In this document: positions 44,720 to 53,337 of the stretch, one piece after another
Numbering within the stretch: the stretch's first letter is position 1
Layout: every line of letters begins with the position of its first letter
DNA from: Bacillus subtilis
GTDB lineage: Bacteria; Pseudomonadota; Alphaproteobacteria; Rhizobiales; Rhizobiaceae
Direction: 5' to 3'
Length of the DNA stretch: 64,000 nt
Assembly: GCA_021733665.1 (NCBI GenBank)
Contig: JAHREI010000003.1
Span: 124,001-188,000 of the forward strand
Notes under the pieces: generated by a model
The model's input: the letters and a program-made list of their open reading frames with translations, nothing else
What the model was told of the DNA's origin: nothing
Database searches by the model: none
Translations under genes and position numbers: made by a program

Positions 44720-45964
44720 ATGAAACATAGTCCTGACTTTGCCGAGATCAAAGCCATGGATAGGGCTGATCCGTTACGCGCGATGCGGGATCAGTTCATT
44801 CTGCCGGAAGGTATTATTTATCTGGACGGAAATTCGCTTGGCGCGGCTTCCGCTGCGGTTTTGCAAAGCTTGCAGGAGGCCACACAAGAGTGGAGCCAGG
44901 ATCTGATCAAAAGCTGGAACAAGGCCGGCTGGTTTGAGTTGCCATTGGTGCTTGGCGATCGCATCGGCCAGTTGATCGGCGCAGCAAAGGGGCAGGTTGT
45001 CGTCTGCGATACTACATCATCGAACCTCTACAAGGTGTTGCATGCAGCCTTGGCTATGCGACCGGATCGCTCGGTGATTGTTGCTGAAAGCGGGAGTTTT
45101 CCGACCGATCTCTATGTGGCAGAAGGCGTGATGTCCGTCCTGTCCGATAAATCGATGCGACTGGAAGGTGTTGATGCACCGGATATTGAAAGCTTGATTG
45201 ATGGGAATGTTGCCGTGGTTTTGATCAATCACGTCAATTATAAAACCGGTGAATTGCGGGATATGGCAGCGCTCACGCAAAAGGCGCATGATGCCGGTGC
45301 CTTGATCATCTGGGATCTCTGCCACAGTGCCGGTGCTTTGCCGGTTCATCTCGACGAAGCCAAGGCAGATTTCGCTGTCGGCTGCACCTATAAATATCTC
45401 AACGGCGGCCCCGGTGCTCCGGCCTTCATCTATGCCGCGCAACATTTGCAAGGACAAATCCGGCAGCCTTTATCCGGCTGGTGGGGACATGCGCGGCCAT
45501 TTGCATTTGAACAAACTTATGATGCTTCCGCCGGTATCGGGCAGTTTTTGTGTGGCACCCAGCCGATCTTGTCCATGCGTGCGCTTAAAGGAGCATTGAG
45601 CATTTGGGAACAGGTTGATCTGCAAACTGTTCGTCAAAAAAGCATTGCGCTCACAGATCTGTTTATCAATCTCGTTGAGGCAAAATGCGCTGACTATGGT
45701 TTTGAACTGGAAAGCAACCGGAATGGCCAGAAGCGCGGCAGTCAGGTTTCCTTTAGTCATGCGAATAGCTATGAGATCATGCAGGCATTGATCGCCCGTG
45801 GCGTTATTGGCGATTTCCGTGCACCATCCAGTATGCGTTTTGGTTTTACGCCGCTTTATACCAGCTATGAGGATGTCTGGCAGGCTGTGCAGGTTCTGGA
45901 AGATGTGATGAAAAGTGGTGTCTGGCGCGATGCACAATATGCCATCCGCACCGCTGTTACTTGA
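44720..45964 (+). CDS. kynU: Kynureninase
   Basis: 414 residues, PLP fold type I. The PLP lysine lies in CTYKYLNGGPGAPAF, the aspartate in IWDLCHSAGALPV, and the N-terminal LDGNSLGAAS region is diagnostic. It hydrolyses kynurenine to anthranilate and alanine. An AGGAAAG site precedes the ATG. It overlaps the start region of the next gene, and with kynA and the hydrolase completes tryptophan breakdown to anthranilate. Confidence 0.95.
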   Translation: MKHSPDFAEIKAMDRADPLRAMRDQFILPEGIIYLDGNSLGAASAAVLQSLQEATQEWSQDLIKSWNKAGWFELPLVLGDRIGQLIGAAKGQVVVCDTTSSNLYKVLHAALAMRPDRSVIVAESGSFPTDLYVAEGVMSVLSDKSMRLEGVDAPDIESLIDGNVAVVLINHVNYKTGELRDMAALTQKAHDAGALIIWDLCHSAGALPVHLDEAKADFAVGCTYKYLNGGPGAPAFIYAAQHLQGQIRQPLSGWWGHARPFAFEQTYDASAGIGQFLCGTQPILSMRALKGALSIWEQVDLQTVRQKSIALTDLFINLVEAKCADYGFELESNRNGQKRGSQVSFSHANSYEIMQALIARGVIGDFRAPSSMRFGFTPLYTSYEDVWQAVQVLEDVMKSGVWRDAQYAIRTAVT

Positions 45965-45975
45965 AGAGGCGCACC

Positions 45976-46809
45976 ATGTATGAACGATATATTTCAGACT
46001 GGGACAATGCCTATGCGAACGGTATTCATATCGTTGGCGGTGATCGGTGGGGCGATATCTGGAAGCAACGCTCGGAGCAGTTTCGTTTCGCGAAACTTGC
46101 AGTACAGCGGGCATATCTCGATGTGCCCTACGGGGAAAAACCACGCAATATTTATGACCTGTTTATGCCGGAAGGAGAGACGAAGGGGCTGGTCGTCTTT
46201 ATTCACGGTGGTTTTTGGACGGAGACAGATAAAAGCTACTGGTCATATCTTGCCAATGGCTCGGTGGAGCATGGTTATGCCGTTGCCATGCCGTCTTATA
46301 CACTGTGCCCTGAGGCGACACTATCGGACATTGCGGCAGAAATTGCGCAGGCCATTGAACATGCCGCAGCAAGAATATCGGGACCTGTCTATCTTGCGGG
46401 GCATTCTGCCGGTGGGCAGCTCGCCTGCCGTATGATGACTGTATCCGGCCCGCTCAGTCCGCTCACGCGGCAGCGTATCCGGCATGTTCTGTCCATTTCA
46501 GGTCTGCACGATCTGCGGCCGCTGATGCAAACGGAGATGAATACCTCTTTGCAGATTGATGAGAATGAAGCTTTAGCGGAGAGTCCGGCGCTGTTACGCC
46601 CATGTGAGGCAACACGTTTGACCTGCTGGTACGGCAGCAATGAAAGGCCTGAGTTCATTCGGCAATCGAAACTTCTGGCGAATATCTGGCTTGGGCTTGG
46701 TGCAACCACAACCTGTATTGAAGAGATGGATAAACATCATTTCGATGTTCTTGATGGTTTATCCGATCCCTTCCATCCGCTCATCAAGCGTTTTCTGTTT
46801 TCGGAGTGA
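45976..46809 (+). CDS. Alpha/beta hydrolase, probable N-formylkynurenine formamidase (AFMID-like)
   Basis: 277 residues, starting at the ATG after GAGG (an in-frame TTG overlapping the kynU stop would add five residues). Oxyanion motif HGGFW near residue 75, nucleophile elbow GHSAGG near 147, and the His in DKHHFDVLD. The acidic triad residue lies in YGSNERPEF, where relatives have Asp and this protein may use Glu. This is the arylformamidase type of eukaryotes and some bacteria, unrelated to the metal-dependent KynB. The position behind kynU supports the role of converting N-formylkynurenine to kynurenine. Confidence 0.85.
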   Translation: MYERYISDWDNAYANGIHIVGGDRWGDIWKQRSEQFRFAKLAVQRAYLDVPYGEKPRNIYDLFMPEGETKGLVVFIHGGFWTETDKSYWSYLANGSVEHGYAVAMPSYTLCPEATLSDIAAEIAQAIEHAAARISGPVYLAGHSAGGQLACRMMTVSGPLSPLTRQRIRHVLSISGLHDLRPLMQTEMNTSLQIDENEALAESPALLRPCEATRLTCWYGSNERPEFIRQSKLLANIWLGLGATTTCIEEMDKHHFDVLDGLSDPFHPLIKRFLFSE

Positions 46810-46835
46810 CGATGCAATAACAAGCTTCTGAGGAG

Positions 46836-46866
46836 GGGCGGGAGAATGATATCGCCCTTTCTCTTT
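46836..46866 (+). terminator. Probable terminator of the kynU operon
   Basis: GGGCG (46836-46840) / CGCCC (46853-46857) followed by TTTCTCTTT. The stem is short, so confidence is moderate. Confidence 0.5.
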
Positions 46867-47006
46867 GACCTTTTCAGGGCTTTCACTTACAGGTGACGGA
46901 CACGATTTTAGTCTTGCATATATTATTCGTAATACCTTTGGAGCATAATCGCAGTTTTCAGAGTGTTACGCTTCCTGTTTCGGGATGATTATGAAAGTTA
47001 CCAGAC

Positions 47007-47906
47007 ATGCTTGAGCGCCAGCATCTTGCAATCCTGTTTGAAGTTGACAGGCTGGGAAGTCTTACGGCTGCTGCTCGTCAGCTAAACTTGACACAATCAG
47101 CATTAAGTCATGCGATCCGTAAGCTGGAAGAGCGTTGCGGTACGGCCTTGTGGGAAAAAGATGGTCGTCAGCTGCGTCTTACTCAGGCCGGTGAATATCT
47201 GCTTAAGCTCGCAAAACGAATTTTACCGCAGCTGGAACGCGCTGAACAGGTTCTCGGAGATATCCGCTCCGGACAGCGCGGGACACTGGTCATTGGTATG
47301 GAGTGCCATCCGTGTCATCAATGGTTGATGCGGGTAATGCAGCCTTATCTTGAGTCATGGCCGGATGTGGATATTGATCTCAAAACGGCTTTTCATACGG
47401 GTGGTGTCGCCGATTTGCTGGCGCATGATATTGATATCTTGATTACGCCGGATCCTTATGAAACGCGGCATATTCATTTCACACCGGTTTTTGCCTATGA
47501 ACTGGTGCTGGCAGTGCCGGAGCATCATGCGCTTGCAAAGACCGGTTTTGCAAATCCGCAGGATTTACTGTCTGAAACTCTGATTACTTATCCTATCGAA
47601 CCGGAAAGACTGGATATATTTACTCAGTTCTTGCTGCCTCAACATTGTTATCCCTACAAACATCGTAAAGTTGAAACAACAGAAATGATGTTACAGCTAG
47701 TGGCTGCCGGACGTGGTATCAGTGCCGTGCCCGACTGGTTGCTGCGTGAGCGCACAGAAGAGCTGAATATCCGGGCTGTACGGATCGGGCAGGGTGGTAT
47801 TCATAAAAATATTCACTTAGGCATCCGGACAGGTGAGAATAAGACAGACTATATTGCCGGTTTTCTTGATATCTCCCGCGTGACCAAGGTTACAACTCCG
47901 CATTGA
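47007..47906 (+). CDS. LysR family transcriptional regulator (MetR-like)
   Basis: 299 residues. Helix-turn-helix at about 8-40 (FEVDRLGSLTAAARQLNLTQSALSHAIRKLE). The start of the ligand domain, GTLVIGMECHPCHQWLMRVM, closely resembles MetR, the homocysteine-responsive regulator of methionine genes. No met gene is next to it in the window, so the target must lie elsewhere. It stands alone, with a hairpin after the stop. Confidence 0.87.
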   Translation: MLERQHLAILFEVDRLGSLTAAARQLNLTQSALSHAIRKLEERCGTALWEKDGRQLRLTQAGEYLLKLAKRILPQLERAEQVLGDIRSGQRGTLVIGMECHPCHQWLMRVMQPYLESWPDVDIDLKTAFHTGGVADLLAHDIDILITPDPYETRHIHFTPVFAYELVLAVPEHHALAKTGFANPQDLLSETLITYPIEPERLDIFTQFLLPQHCYPYKHRKVETTEMMLQLVAAGRGISAVPDWLLRERTEELNIRAVRIGQGGIHKNIHLGIRTGENKTDYIAGFLDISRVTKVTTPH

Positions 47907-47907
47907 T

Positions 47908-47940
47908 CTGAACAACGCGTAAGTTGTTTAGATGCTAGGT
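47908..47940 (+). terminator. Hairpin after the MetR-like gene
   Basis: CTGAACAAC / GTTGTTTAG (one G-T pair) around GCGTAA, then TGCTAGGTTTT. It begins two bases after the stop codon. A second inverted repeat TGTTACG/CGTAACA (47981-48005) follows, before a T-rich tract. Confidence 0.5.
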
Positions 47941-48040
47941 TTTATAGGCAATCTTTGATTTTCTTTTATAAGGCGGTGGTTGTTACGGTAATATAGATCG
48001 TAACAGTCATTTATTTTTATAAAAACGGAATTTGAAATTA

Positions 48041-48238
48041 TTATTCTTCATATTCCGCAATAGTATTGTCAATCGCTGTGATATTCAGTTCAAGTTCAGC
48101 AATTTGACGTAGAAGGCTTTTATTCGGCATACTATTGAAATTGGCGGCTTCTATTAAAAGTTCTCTTTGTTCTGCGCGAATAATGTTGGATAGATTAATA
48201 AGTTTATCTTTAATTTTTTTATTAATTTCATTTCCCAT
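48041..48238 (-). CDS. Small hypothetical protein (65 residues)
   Basis: Short, highly charged and helical (NKKIKDKLINLSNIIRAEQR, then SLLRQIAELELNITAIDNTIAEYEE), with a leucine/isoleucine pattern that could form a coiled coil. AGAAGAA lies upstream of the ATG at suitable distance. It is AT-richer than its neighbours and isolated. I recognise no family; it may be a chance ORF. Confidence 0.4.
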   Translation of the reverse strand: MGNEINKKIKDKLINLSNIIRAEQRELLIEAANFNSMPNKSLLRQIAELELNITAIDNTIAEYEE

Positions 48239-48573
48239 GGGTACAATTCTTCTGTGTGGGTTGATTGCAAGCTCAAATGTATTGATGAGTACTATGCATT
48301 TAAATCTGCATAGAATTTTCTCTGCGCACTATAATTCATAAAATTGAAAAAAACGAGTCATCTTATGCAATTAATATAATCGTTGTGTACACCGTTTTTG
48401 CTTAACAAGCGCTCGCACCTCCGGAGCGTTGTATCTGTATTTTGAGAATACAGAATATGATGAATTTGCGTTAGCACAAAATATGAATTCAATTCTATAC
48501 CTATACTTTCACATATATGCAGGTTATCGCATATATGGAGAAGCTTTTTGTTTTGAGCGGAGATTGTATTTTG
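48239..48573. other. Control region of the DUF2249 gene with two hairpins and an NnrR-like box
   Basis: AT-rich 335 bp. Hairpin ACAAGCGCTC/GAGCGTTGT (48405-48432, one bulge) has a loop containing CACCTCC; hairpin TCTGTATT/AATACAGA (48434-48454) is perfect; the NnrR-like box is at 48466-48479. A TATAAT lies at 48375-48380 without a good -35. Confidence 0.5.
48466..48479. promoter_or_regulatory. NnrR/FNR-like box upstream of the DUF2249 gene
   Basis: TTGCG-TTAG-CACAA fits the TTG-N8-CAA arrangement of Crp/Fnr sites and, as I recall, the TTGCG-N4-CACAA form described for NnrR in Rhodobacter. It ends 94 bp before the start of a gene typical of denitrification clusters. An NnrR-like gene lies 2.5 kb away. 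Confidence 0.6.
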
Positions 48574-49098
48574 ATGCAACCGGTTGAACTTGATGTGCGT
48601 GCCGTGCTGCGGGATGGCGGGGAGCCGTTTCCATTGATTATGCAGGCCGTTGCCGGCCTAAAGGCAGGTCAGCCTCTAAAACTGATTGCTAATTTCCGAC
48701 CGGTTCCTTTGTTTCAGGTCATGCAGAAAAAGGGCTTTTCCTTTGCCGATCGTGAGATTGGACATGGTGACTGGGAAGTGATCTTTACACCAGCCGAACC
48801 TGCAATTGCATTGGAGCAATGCAAGCCTGTCAACCGGTCTGCGCAGACAGTTGTACCGGAAATCTGGCCGGATCCGATGCATTATCTGGATTATTCATTG
48901 CCGGATCAGGACACGGTTACCGAAGAAATTCTGCGGCTACTTGGCAGAATTGAAGAAGGCGCTGTGATCTTCGCTCTGTTCTCAGCCGAGCCGCATTTTT
49001 TAGTACCGGAACTTGAAAAAGCCGGCCATCAATGGGTTGGCAATTTTGACGCCAGCGGTGAAGCCTATCGGATGATGATCCGCGCTGGCGCTCATTGA
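48574..49098 (+). CDS. DUF2249 domain-containing protein
   Basis: 174 residues from the ATG that gives the usual start MQPVELDVRAVLRDGGEPFPLIM; earlier in-frame ATGs are possible. The N-terminal part is a DUF2249 domain with a TusA-like fold (LKLIANFRPVPLFQVMQKKGFSF, then GDWEVIF), and the C-terminal part resembles a second, diverged copy. These proteins are common next to denitrification and nitric-oxide genes, but their role is not established. It faces nnrS and has an NnrR-like box upstream, which suggests coexpression under denitrifying conditions. Confidence 0.85.
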   Translation: MQPVELDVRAVLRDGGEPFPLIMQAVAGLKAGQPLKLIANFRPVPLFQVMQKKGFSFADREIGHGDWEVIFTPAEPAIALEQCKPVNRSAQTVVPEIWPDPMHYLDYSLPDQDTVTEEILRLLGRIEEGAVIFALFSAEPHFLVPELEKAGHQWVGNFDASGEAYRMMIRAGAH

Positions 49099-49105
49099 TT
49101 GGTTT

Positions 49106-50344
49106 TTATTCTGCACGCTGGCGGCGATCCTGCAGCAGCATTGGTGCATATTCGATGAGAAATAAAGCAAATGCTGCGATCCATAACAGTGCTGATACTG
49201 CCAGAATTGTATGGAAATAATTCAGGATAATTTCCGCAAATGGCCTGAGAAGTGCAGAGGCGATCAGGCAGACATAAGACAAAATAGTGAGCGGAGATGC
49301 GGTTAGTGCATTACCGGTATGTCCGCGGGTTGCACGCCCCATCACTGCCAGCATCATCATAGCGACAGCACCGACAGTCAGAATATGCAATGTTGAATAG
49401 GCATTGAGCATATCAGCCGCAGACAAAGCGATAGCGATAAAACCTGCGGGAATGAAAGCATAGGCAATATGCAGGATGAGCAGGAGTTTCTCGGGTGCTG
49501 TCTCCCAACCGCACCAGCGTGTCAGCCTCGCAATATGCATGACAGCAGTCAGACAGGCGAGCAGCAGTGTGACCATTGTTTCCGGTGCAAATATCCAACT
49601 AAACAGCGCAAACGCACCGATAATTATGCAGATGGCATCATAACGGTTAAACGGCACCGGAAAGCGAGCTTTCTGATTGCGGTTGAGCCAGTTACGGGTG
49701 AAACTCGGTACAATCCGTCCTCCGATAATCATGATCAGCAGCACATAGGCGCTGACAGCGATACGGCTGGCGAGTGCAATATCACCATCGGTTATCACGC
49801 TATAATGGAAGATCAGATTGGCGATGGTGAGAATGGTCACGCCGATCAGTACTTTCAGGTTTTTCCATTGTTTTCCGGCAATAATTTCTTTTGCACAAAT
49901 GACCAGCAACAGAGGCAGAAACAGGCTTTCCAGTGCGATTGCCGCATAGAAATGGATGAGGTCGGGATAGAGAAAAGCCAGACGACCCGCCAGCCAGAAA
50001 CCGGCAAGAATGATTAGTGGTGTGCCGGAGACCGGCAGGTTGCCAGTCCAGTTCGGCACGGCGGTCAGCAGAAATCCTGCCAGAACCGCAGAGCCGAAAC
50101 CGAACAGCATTTCATGGGCATGCCAGTTCAATGCATCATAGGAGCCGCCCAGCGGCATGCCGAGTGTGAGGGATAAAATCCACAACAGCATGGCAAACAC
50201 AGCCCATATACCGGCACCAAGGAAAAACGGCCTGAAACCATAACTGAAAAGCACAGGGCCGGTCATTTTCAGACCACGCGGTACCGGTTTTCTGGTTTTA
50301 GTATTTTCGTTCTTCAGATAGTCAGCGGTATCTGGGGCGTTCAC
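49106..50344 (-). CDS. nnrS: NnrS family protein
   Basis: 412 residues with about twelve membrane helices. The family pattern is seen in FSYGFRPFFLGAGIWAVF, LNWHAHEMLFGFGSAVLAGFLLTAVPNWTG and the C-terminal GRATRGHTGNALT, with conserved His residues that may bind haem and copper. NnrS is a haem- and copper-containing membrane protein linked to nitric-oxide stress and denitrification. The start is GTG after GAGGAC. It lies 58 bp downstream of the pseudoazurin gene, probably in one transcript. Confidence 0.92.
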   Translation of the reverse strand: MNAPDTADYLKNENTKTRKPVPRGLKMTGPVLFSYGFRPFFLGAGIWAVFAMLLWILSLTLGMPLGGSYDALNWHAHEMLFGFGSAVLAGFLLTAVPNWTGNLPVSGTPLIILAGFWLAGRLAFLYPDLIHFYAAIALESLFLPLLLVICAKEIIAGKQWKNLKVLIGVTILTIANLIFHYSVITDGDIALASRIAVSAYVLLIMIIGGRIVPSFTRNWLNRNQKARFPVPFNRYDAICIIIGAFALFSWIFAPETMVTLLLACLTAVMHIARLTRWCGWETAPEKLLLILHIAYAFIPAGFIAIALSAADMLNAYSTLHILTVGAVAMMMLAVMGRATRGHTGNALTASPLTILSYVCLIASALLRPFAEIILNYFHTILAVSALLWIAAFALFLIEYAPMLLQDRRQRAE

Positions 50345-50402
50345 AGCGGTGTCCTCATCTCAACATGCGGGCCGGTATGCAAACCTGCATCAGGCAGGGC
50401 TG

Positions 50403-50849
50403 TTATTTTTGTGCACCGGCAATTGCTTTTTCGAGGCGCTGCTGCACCGGCTTTGGCTTTTTGGCAGCAACGATGGCATCAAGATTAGCCGGATTGTCAC
50501 CGACAACAATCAGCGCGACCATGCCCATGGAATAATGCGGAGTGCATTTGACCAGATAAGCGCCGTCTTGCTGAACCGTCAGGGTGTAGTTCTCATTGAT
50601 TTTGCTTTTGAATTTCTCAACGCCTTCAGGGAGCATATCTTTGACGGATTCAACATTATGGCCTTTATCCGTCGGGATGAAGATGATGTTGTCGCCGGGA
50701 TTGGCTTTGATATAGGCCGGTTCAAAGACCATTGCGCCTTCTGCGCCTTTATTGAGCATATGGACTTCAATATCGGCGGCCAGAGCAGGCAGAGTAAAGA
50801 GGGCGAAAACGCCTGCTGTCAGAGCCAGTTTTGTTGCGGTAAGTTTCAT
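50403..50849 (-). CDS. Pseudoazurin (blue copper electron carrier)
   Basis: 148 residues. Sec signal peptide to about residue 25 (ALAADIEV). The type-1 copper ligands are His64 (GHNVE), Cys102 and His105 ([10 protein letters not shown]), and Met110. The Met16-like loop and the C-terminal helices ([13 protein letters not shown]) are as in denitrifier pseudoazurins. It carries electrons in the periplasm to copper nitrite reductase and N2O reductase. Set between the regulator gene and nnrS. A Crp/Fnr-like half-site pair is found upstream. Confidence 0.94.
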   Translation of the reverse strand: MKLTATKLALTAGVFALFTLPALAADIEVHMLNKGAEGAMVFEPAYIKANPGDNIIFIPTDKGHNVESVKDMLPEGVEKFKSKINENYTLTVQQDGAYLVKCTPHYSMGMVALIVVGDNPANLDAIVAAKKPKPVQQRLEKAIAGAQK

Positions 50850-50919
50850 GTCACTCTCCGGAATAATATAACCGCTTCAGCGGCTTCCGGATATTTAGGA
50901 CAATTTACAAACTTGCTCT

Positions 50920-50933
50920 TTGTCGGGGAGCAA
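50920..50933. promoter_or_regulatory. TTG-N8-CAA box upstream of pseudoazurin gene
   Basis: On the minus strand it reads TTGCT-CCCC-GACAA, matching TTG-N8-CAA with imperfect symmetry. Its centre is 77 bp before the pseudoazurin start. It overlaps a second inverted repeat TTGCTC/GAGCAA (50913-50918, 50928-50933). Confidence 0.42.
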
Positions 50934-50965
50934 ACAAAGTTGAAAATTACATACAGCTTTTTTGC

Positions 50966-51664
50966 TCAGTCGTTATCGTGTTCTGCAAGCCGTTTCAGGC
51001 CGGACAGGTTGGAAACCAGCAGCAATTGCCGGCCGCCTTTGACCAGTCCTTTACTTTCCCAATTGCTGAGTATCCGTGAGACTGTGTGTAATGTGGTGCC
51101 GGTCATTTCGGCAATGTCCTGCCGCGAAATCGGGAAATCAATCCGGATATCAGCGCCTTCATGAATTCCGGCGTCTTGTGCCAGACGAATAACCGTATGG
51201 GCAATGCGCCGCTCTACTTCCTGCGTGGACATTTCACGGATGCGGTTATGTGCCTGATCCAGCCGCTGGCCGATCATCTGCATCGCATTGATTGCTAAAG
51301 TCGGGTTGCGCGCGAGAAAATCGTTCATCATATGCATTGGCCATGCGAGTACAATACTATCGGCAATCGCAACTGGTGTGCCCGGATATTCTGTGCGTCC
51401 GATTGCCAGTGCGAAACCGAATAAATCGCCGGGATGCACCACGCGTACAATCAGTTGCTGGCCGTCTGCCGTTACCTGCATGACTTTCAACCGGCCTTGG
51501 AGAAGCAGATAGAACAACTGAGCCTTCTCGCCCTGTTCAAAGACCTTTGCTCCTTTCGGGACATTGCGTTGCACAGCATCAGAAAGCAGCTTATCCAAGG
51601 CGCTTTCTTCCATGCCTGCAAAGATTGGCAATGTACTGACAAGAGTCCGGTCGATCATACTCAT
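50966..51664 (-). CDS. nnrR: Crp/Fnr family regulator (NnrR-like)
   Basis: 232 residues. N-terminal cyclic-nucleotide-binding-type beta roll (about 15-125), dimer helix (NPTLAINAMQMIGQRLDQAHNRI) and a C-terminal HTH_Crp (FPISRQDIAEMTGTTLHTVSRILSNWESKGLV). It lacks the N-terminal cysteine cluster of oxygen-sensing Fnr, which agrees with NnrR/DNR regulators that sense nitric oxide, probably through haem. Between nosX and pseudoazurin on the same strand, it likely controls the nos and associated genes. The exact subgroup is inferred from context. Confidence 0.82.
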   Translation of the reverse strand: MSMIDRTLVSTLPIFAGMEESALDKLLSDAVQRNVPKGAKVFEQGEKAQLFYLLLQGRLKVMQVTADGQQLIVRVVHPGDLFGFALAIGRTEYPGTPVAIADSIVLAWPMHMMNDFLARNPTLAINAMQMIGQRLDQAHNRIREMSTQEVERRIAHTVIRLAQDAGIHEGADIRIDFPISRQDIAEMTGTTLHTVSRILSNWESKGLVKGGRQLLLVSNLSGLKRLAEHDND

Positions 51665-51678
51665 CCCTTAGCTATCTG

Positions 51679-51694
51679 CCTGTTGCTGAACAGG
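51679..51694. promoter_or_regulatory. Inverted repeat upstream of the NnrR-like gene
   Basis: CCTGTT-GCTG-AACAGG, 6-bp arms with four central bases, 15-30 bp before the start codon. It could be an autoregulatory site or an mRNA hairpin near the ribosome site. Confidence 0.4.
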
Positions 51695-51761
51695 CCGAAT
51701 TTTCAGAATGAGTAGTAATGCTTCATGCGTCGCGGTGCAATTCACCGCGCTATGATAATTT

Positions 51762-52772
51762 TCAGGTATTGATCTTTCGCAGGGTGCCGCCAGCCGTTTT
51801 AAGATGAGCAGTGGTTGCAGGCAGATTTTTCAAAACTGTTGAAATGCGGTTTTCGTCCATCAATGAAAAAGCGGTTGCCCATGCATCGGCCGACGCGGCA
51901 TCGGGAGCGATGACTGTGACACGCTGATAAAGTGATGCGGAGAGATTATTTTCACTCGCGGCTTTTGGGTTAAGCAGATGATTGAAACGACCGGCGGCAT
52001 CAAAACGGAAACCGGCACTGCCTGATGTCGCTAAAGCATTACCGGAGAGTTCCAGCATTTCATCGGGTTGTTGATCAGTTTCAAGATCGGCGATACCGAT
52101 TTGCCAAGGGTGCCCGTCCGGATGGTTCGCCAATGTGCGATATTCACCAAGATTGATGAGTGTATTGGTAATGCCGTGAGCCGCCAGTACTTGCGTAATC
52201 AGATCAGTAATATAACCCTGCGCAACACCGTTGAGGGTCATAGCCATTTGCGGGCGGTCAAAGACAATCCGCTCTTTACTAAAACGCACGGCATCAAAGC
52301 CGATTAAAGACTGCGCTTGTTGCAATTCCTGTGCGGAGGGGCCGGAAGCGGCTGCATGTTCGGCAGAAAAATGCCGCGCAAGATATGCCCAAAGTGGCTG
52401 CACGGTCGGGTCAAACAGACCGCCGCTTTTTTCCCAAAACCCACGACATTTTTCCAGTAACTCAACCAGCTCCGGCGATGGCATAGCCAGAGCACCGGAG
52501 CGGTTGAGCGAGGCAAGTTCAGAGTCTGGCCGGTAAAGGCTGAAAATACCTTCCAGACGTGCGATTTCCGCGCGAACTTGCCGGAGAAGAGCTTCTGCGG
52601 TCTTCTTATCCGGATGATGGAGAATGATTTTTGCCGGTGCGCCAAGGGCAAAACCCTGCCAGATCAGGGTATCTTTCTGCGCTGTTGCGCCAGCATGAAA
52701 AGGCAGGAGGCTGAGACCGGCAGCAGCACAGCTGATACCGATAAAACGTCTGCGATTGATACGGCTTGTCAT
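51762..52772 (-). CDS. nosX: FAD:protein FMN transferase, ApbE family (NosX)
   Basis: 336 residues from the ATG preceded by GGAGG. The N-terminus carries a twin-arginine signal (INRRRFIGISCAAAGLSLLP), so it acts in the periplasm. ApbE motifs are DSELASLNRSG, LFDPTVQPLWAYL, DAVRFSKERIVFDRPQMAMTLNGVAQGYITDL and the late DAASADAWATAFSLM. It attaches FMN covalently to NosR, whose target motif is seen upstream in the operon. Last gene of nosRZDFYLX. Confidence 0.93.
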   Translation of the reverse strand: MTSRINRRRFIGISCAAAGLSLLPFHAGATAQKDTLIWQGFALGAPAKIILHHPDKKTAEALLRQVRAEIARLEGIFSLYRPDSELASLNRSGALAMPSPELVELLEKCRGFWEKSGGLFDPTVQPLWAYLARHFSAEHAAASGPSAQELQQAQSLIGFDAVRFSKERIVFDRPQMAMTLNGVAQGYITDLITQVLAAHGITNTLINLGEYRTLANHPDGHPWQIGIADLETDQQPDEMLELSGNALATSGSAGFRFDAAGRFNHLLNPKAASENNLSASLYQRVTVIAPDAASADAWATAFSLMDENRISTVLKNLPATTAHLKTAGGTLRKINT

Positions 52773-52800
52773 GACAGCCTCCGTGCAAATATTCATGAGA

Positions 52801-53337
52801 TTAGTGATGTGTACTCATTGGTGTTTCAGCAGGCGCGTCTGAGGTGCCGAGAACGTAGTCCTGCGGGATGTCGGCAAAGGTAACGATGTCGCCGCCTTTA
52901 TCCGTGGCAAATTTCTCTGCCGCTTCACGGACTGAGAACGGTACAGCTTCCTTGGCGCCCATGCCGCCGGTGGCATTGCTGTTGATGACGAAGAAAGCCT
53001 TTTTCGCATCAACCCAATTTTGTGCGCCCGGCTGCTCCCAGCTTGGCGCTTTGGCCATATCGGAGACATAGATTGCCGCGATGTTTTTCGGCTCTTCCGG
53101 CAACATGGTAAAAGCCAGCGTATCACGGGCAGAGGAGAACCAGATGGCTTCACTTGCCGGATGCAGAATGATCTGTCCCTTCGGGCCGCTATGTTCCAGA
53201 ACATTCATGCCACAATAGCGCCCCATGGCCGTTTCAGTCAGTGCAAACGGAGCCGGTGTCTCAGCCTGTTTTTCAGGCGAACAGGCGGACAGGGTAAGAG
53301 CGGCAATAACGGGGATGAAAAGGGAGATCAGTCTCAT
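52801..53337 (-). CDS. nosL: NosL copper-binding lipoprotein
   Basis: 178 residues from the ATG after AAGGAAAG; the longer open frame overlaps nosY. Lipobox LSAC with Cys19. The NosL domain includes GRYCGMNVLEHSGPKGQI and the C-terminal VREAAEKFATDKGGDIVTFADI. NosL is an outer-membrane-type lipoprotein that binds Cu(I) and supplies copper to the NosZ centres together with NosDFY. Confidence 0.93.
   Translation of the reverse strand: MRLISLFIPVIAALTLSACSPEKQAETPAPFALTETAMGRYCGMNVLEHSGPKGQIILHPASEAIWFSSARDTLAFTMLPEEPKNIAAIYVSDMAKAPSWEQPGAQNWVDAKKAFFVINSNATGGMGAKEAVPFSVREAAEKFATDKGGDIVTFADIPQDYVLGTSDAPAETPMSTHH

Noticed and set aside
48344-48380. Sigma-70 promoter from TTGAAA (48344) and TATAAT (48375)
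   Set aside because: The 25-bp spacer is too long for a normal promoter.
48358-48579. 73-codon minus-strand frame upstream of the DUF2249 gene
   Set aside because: No good ribosome site, irregular composition, overlaps the control region and the NnrR-like box.
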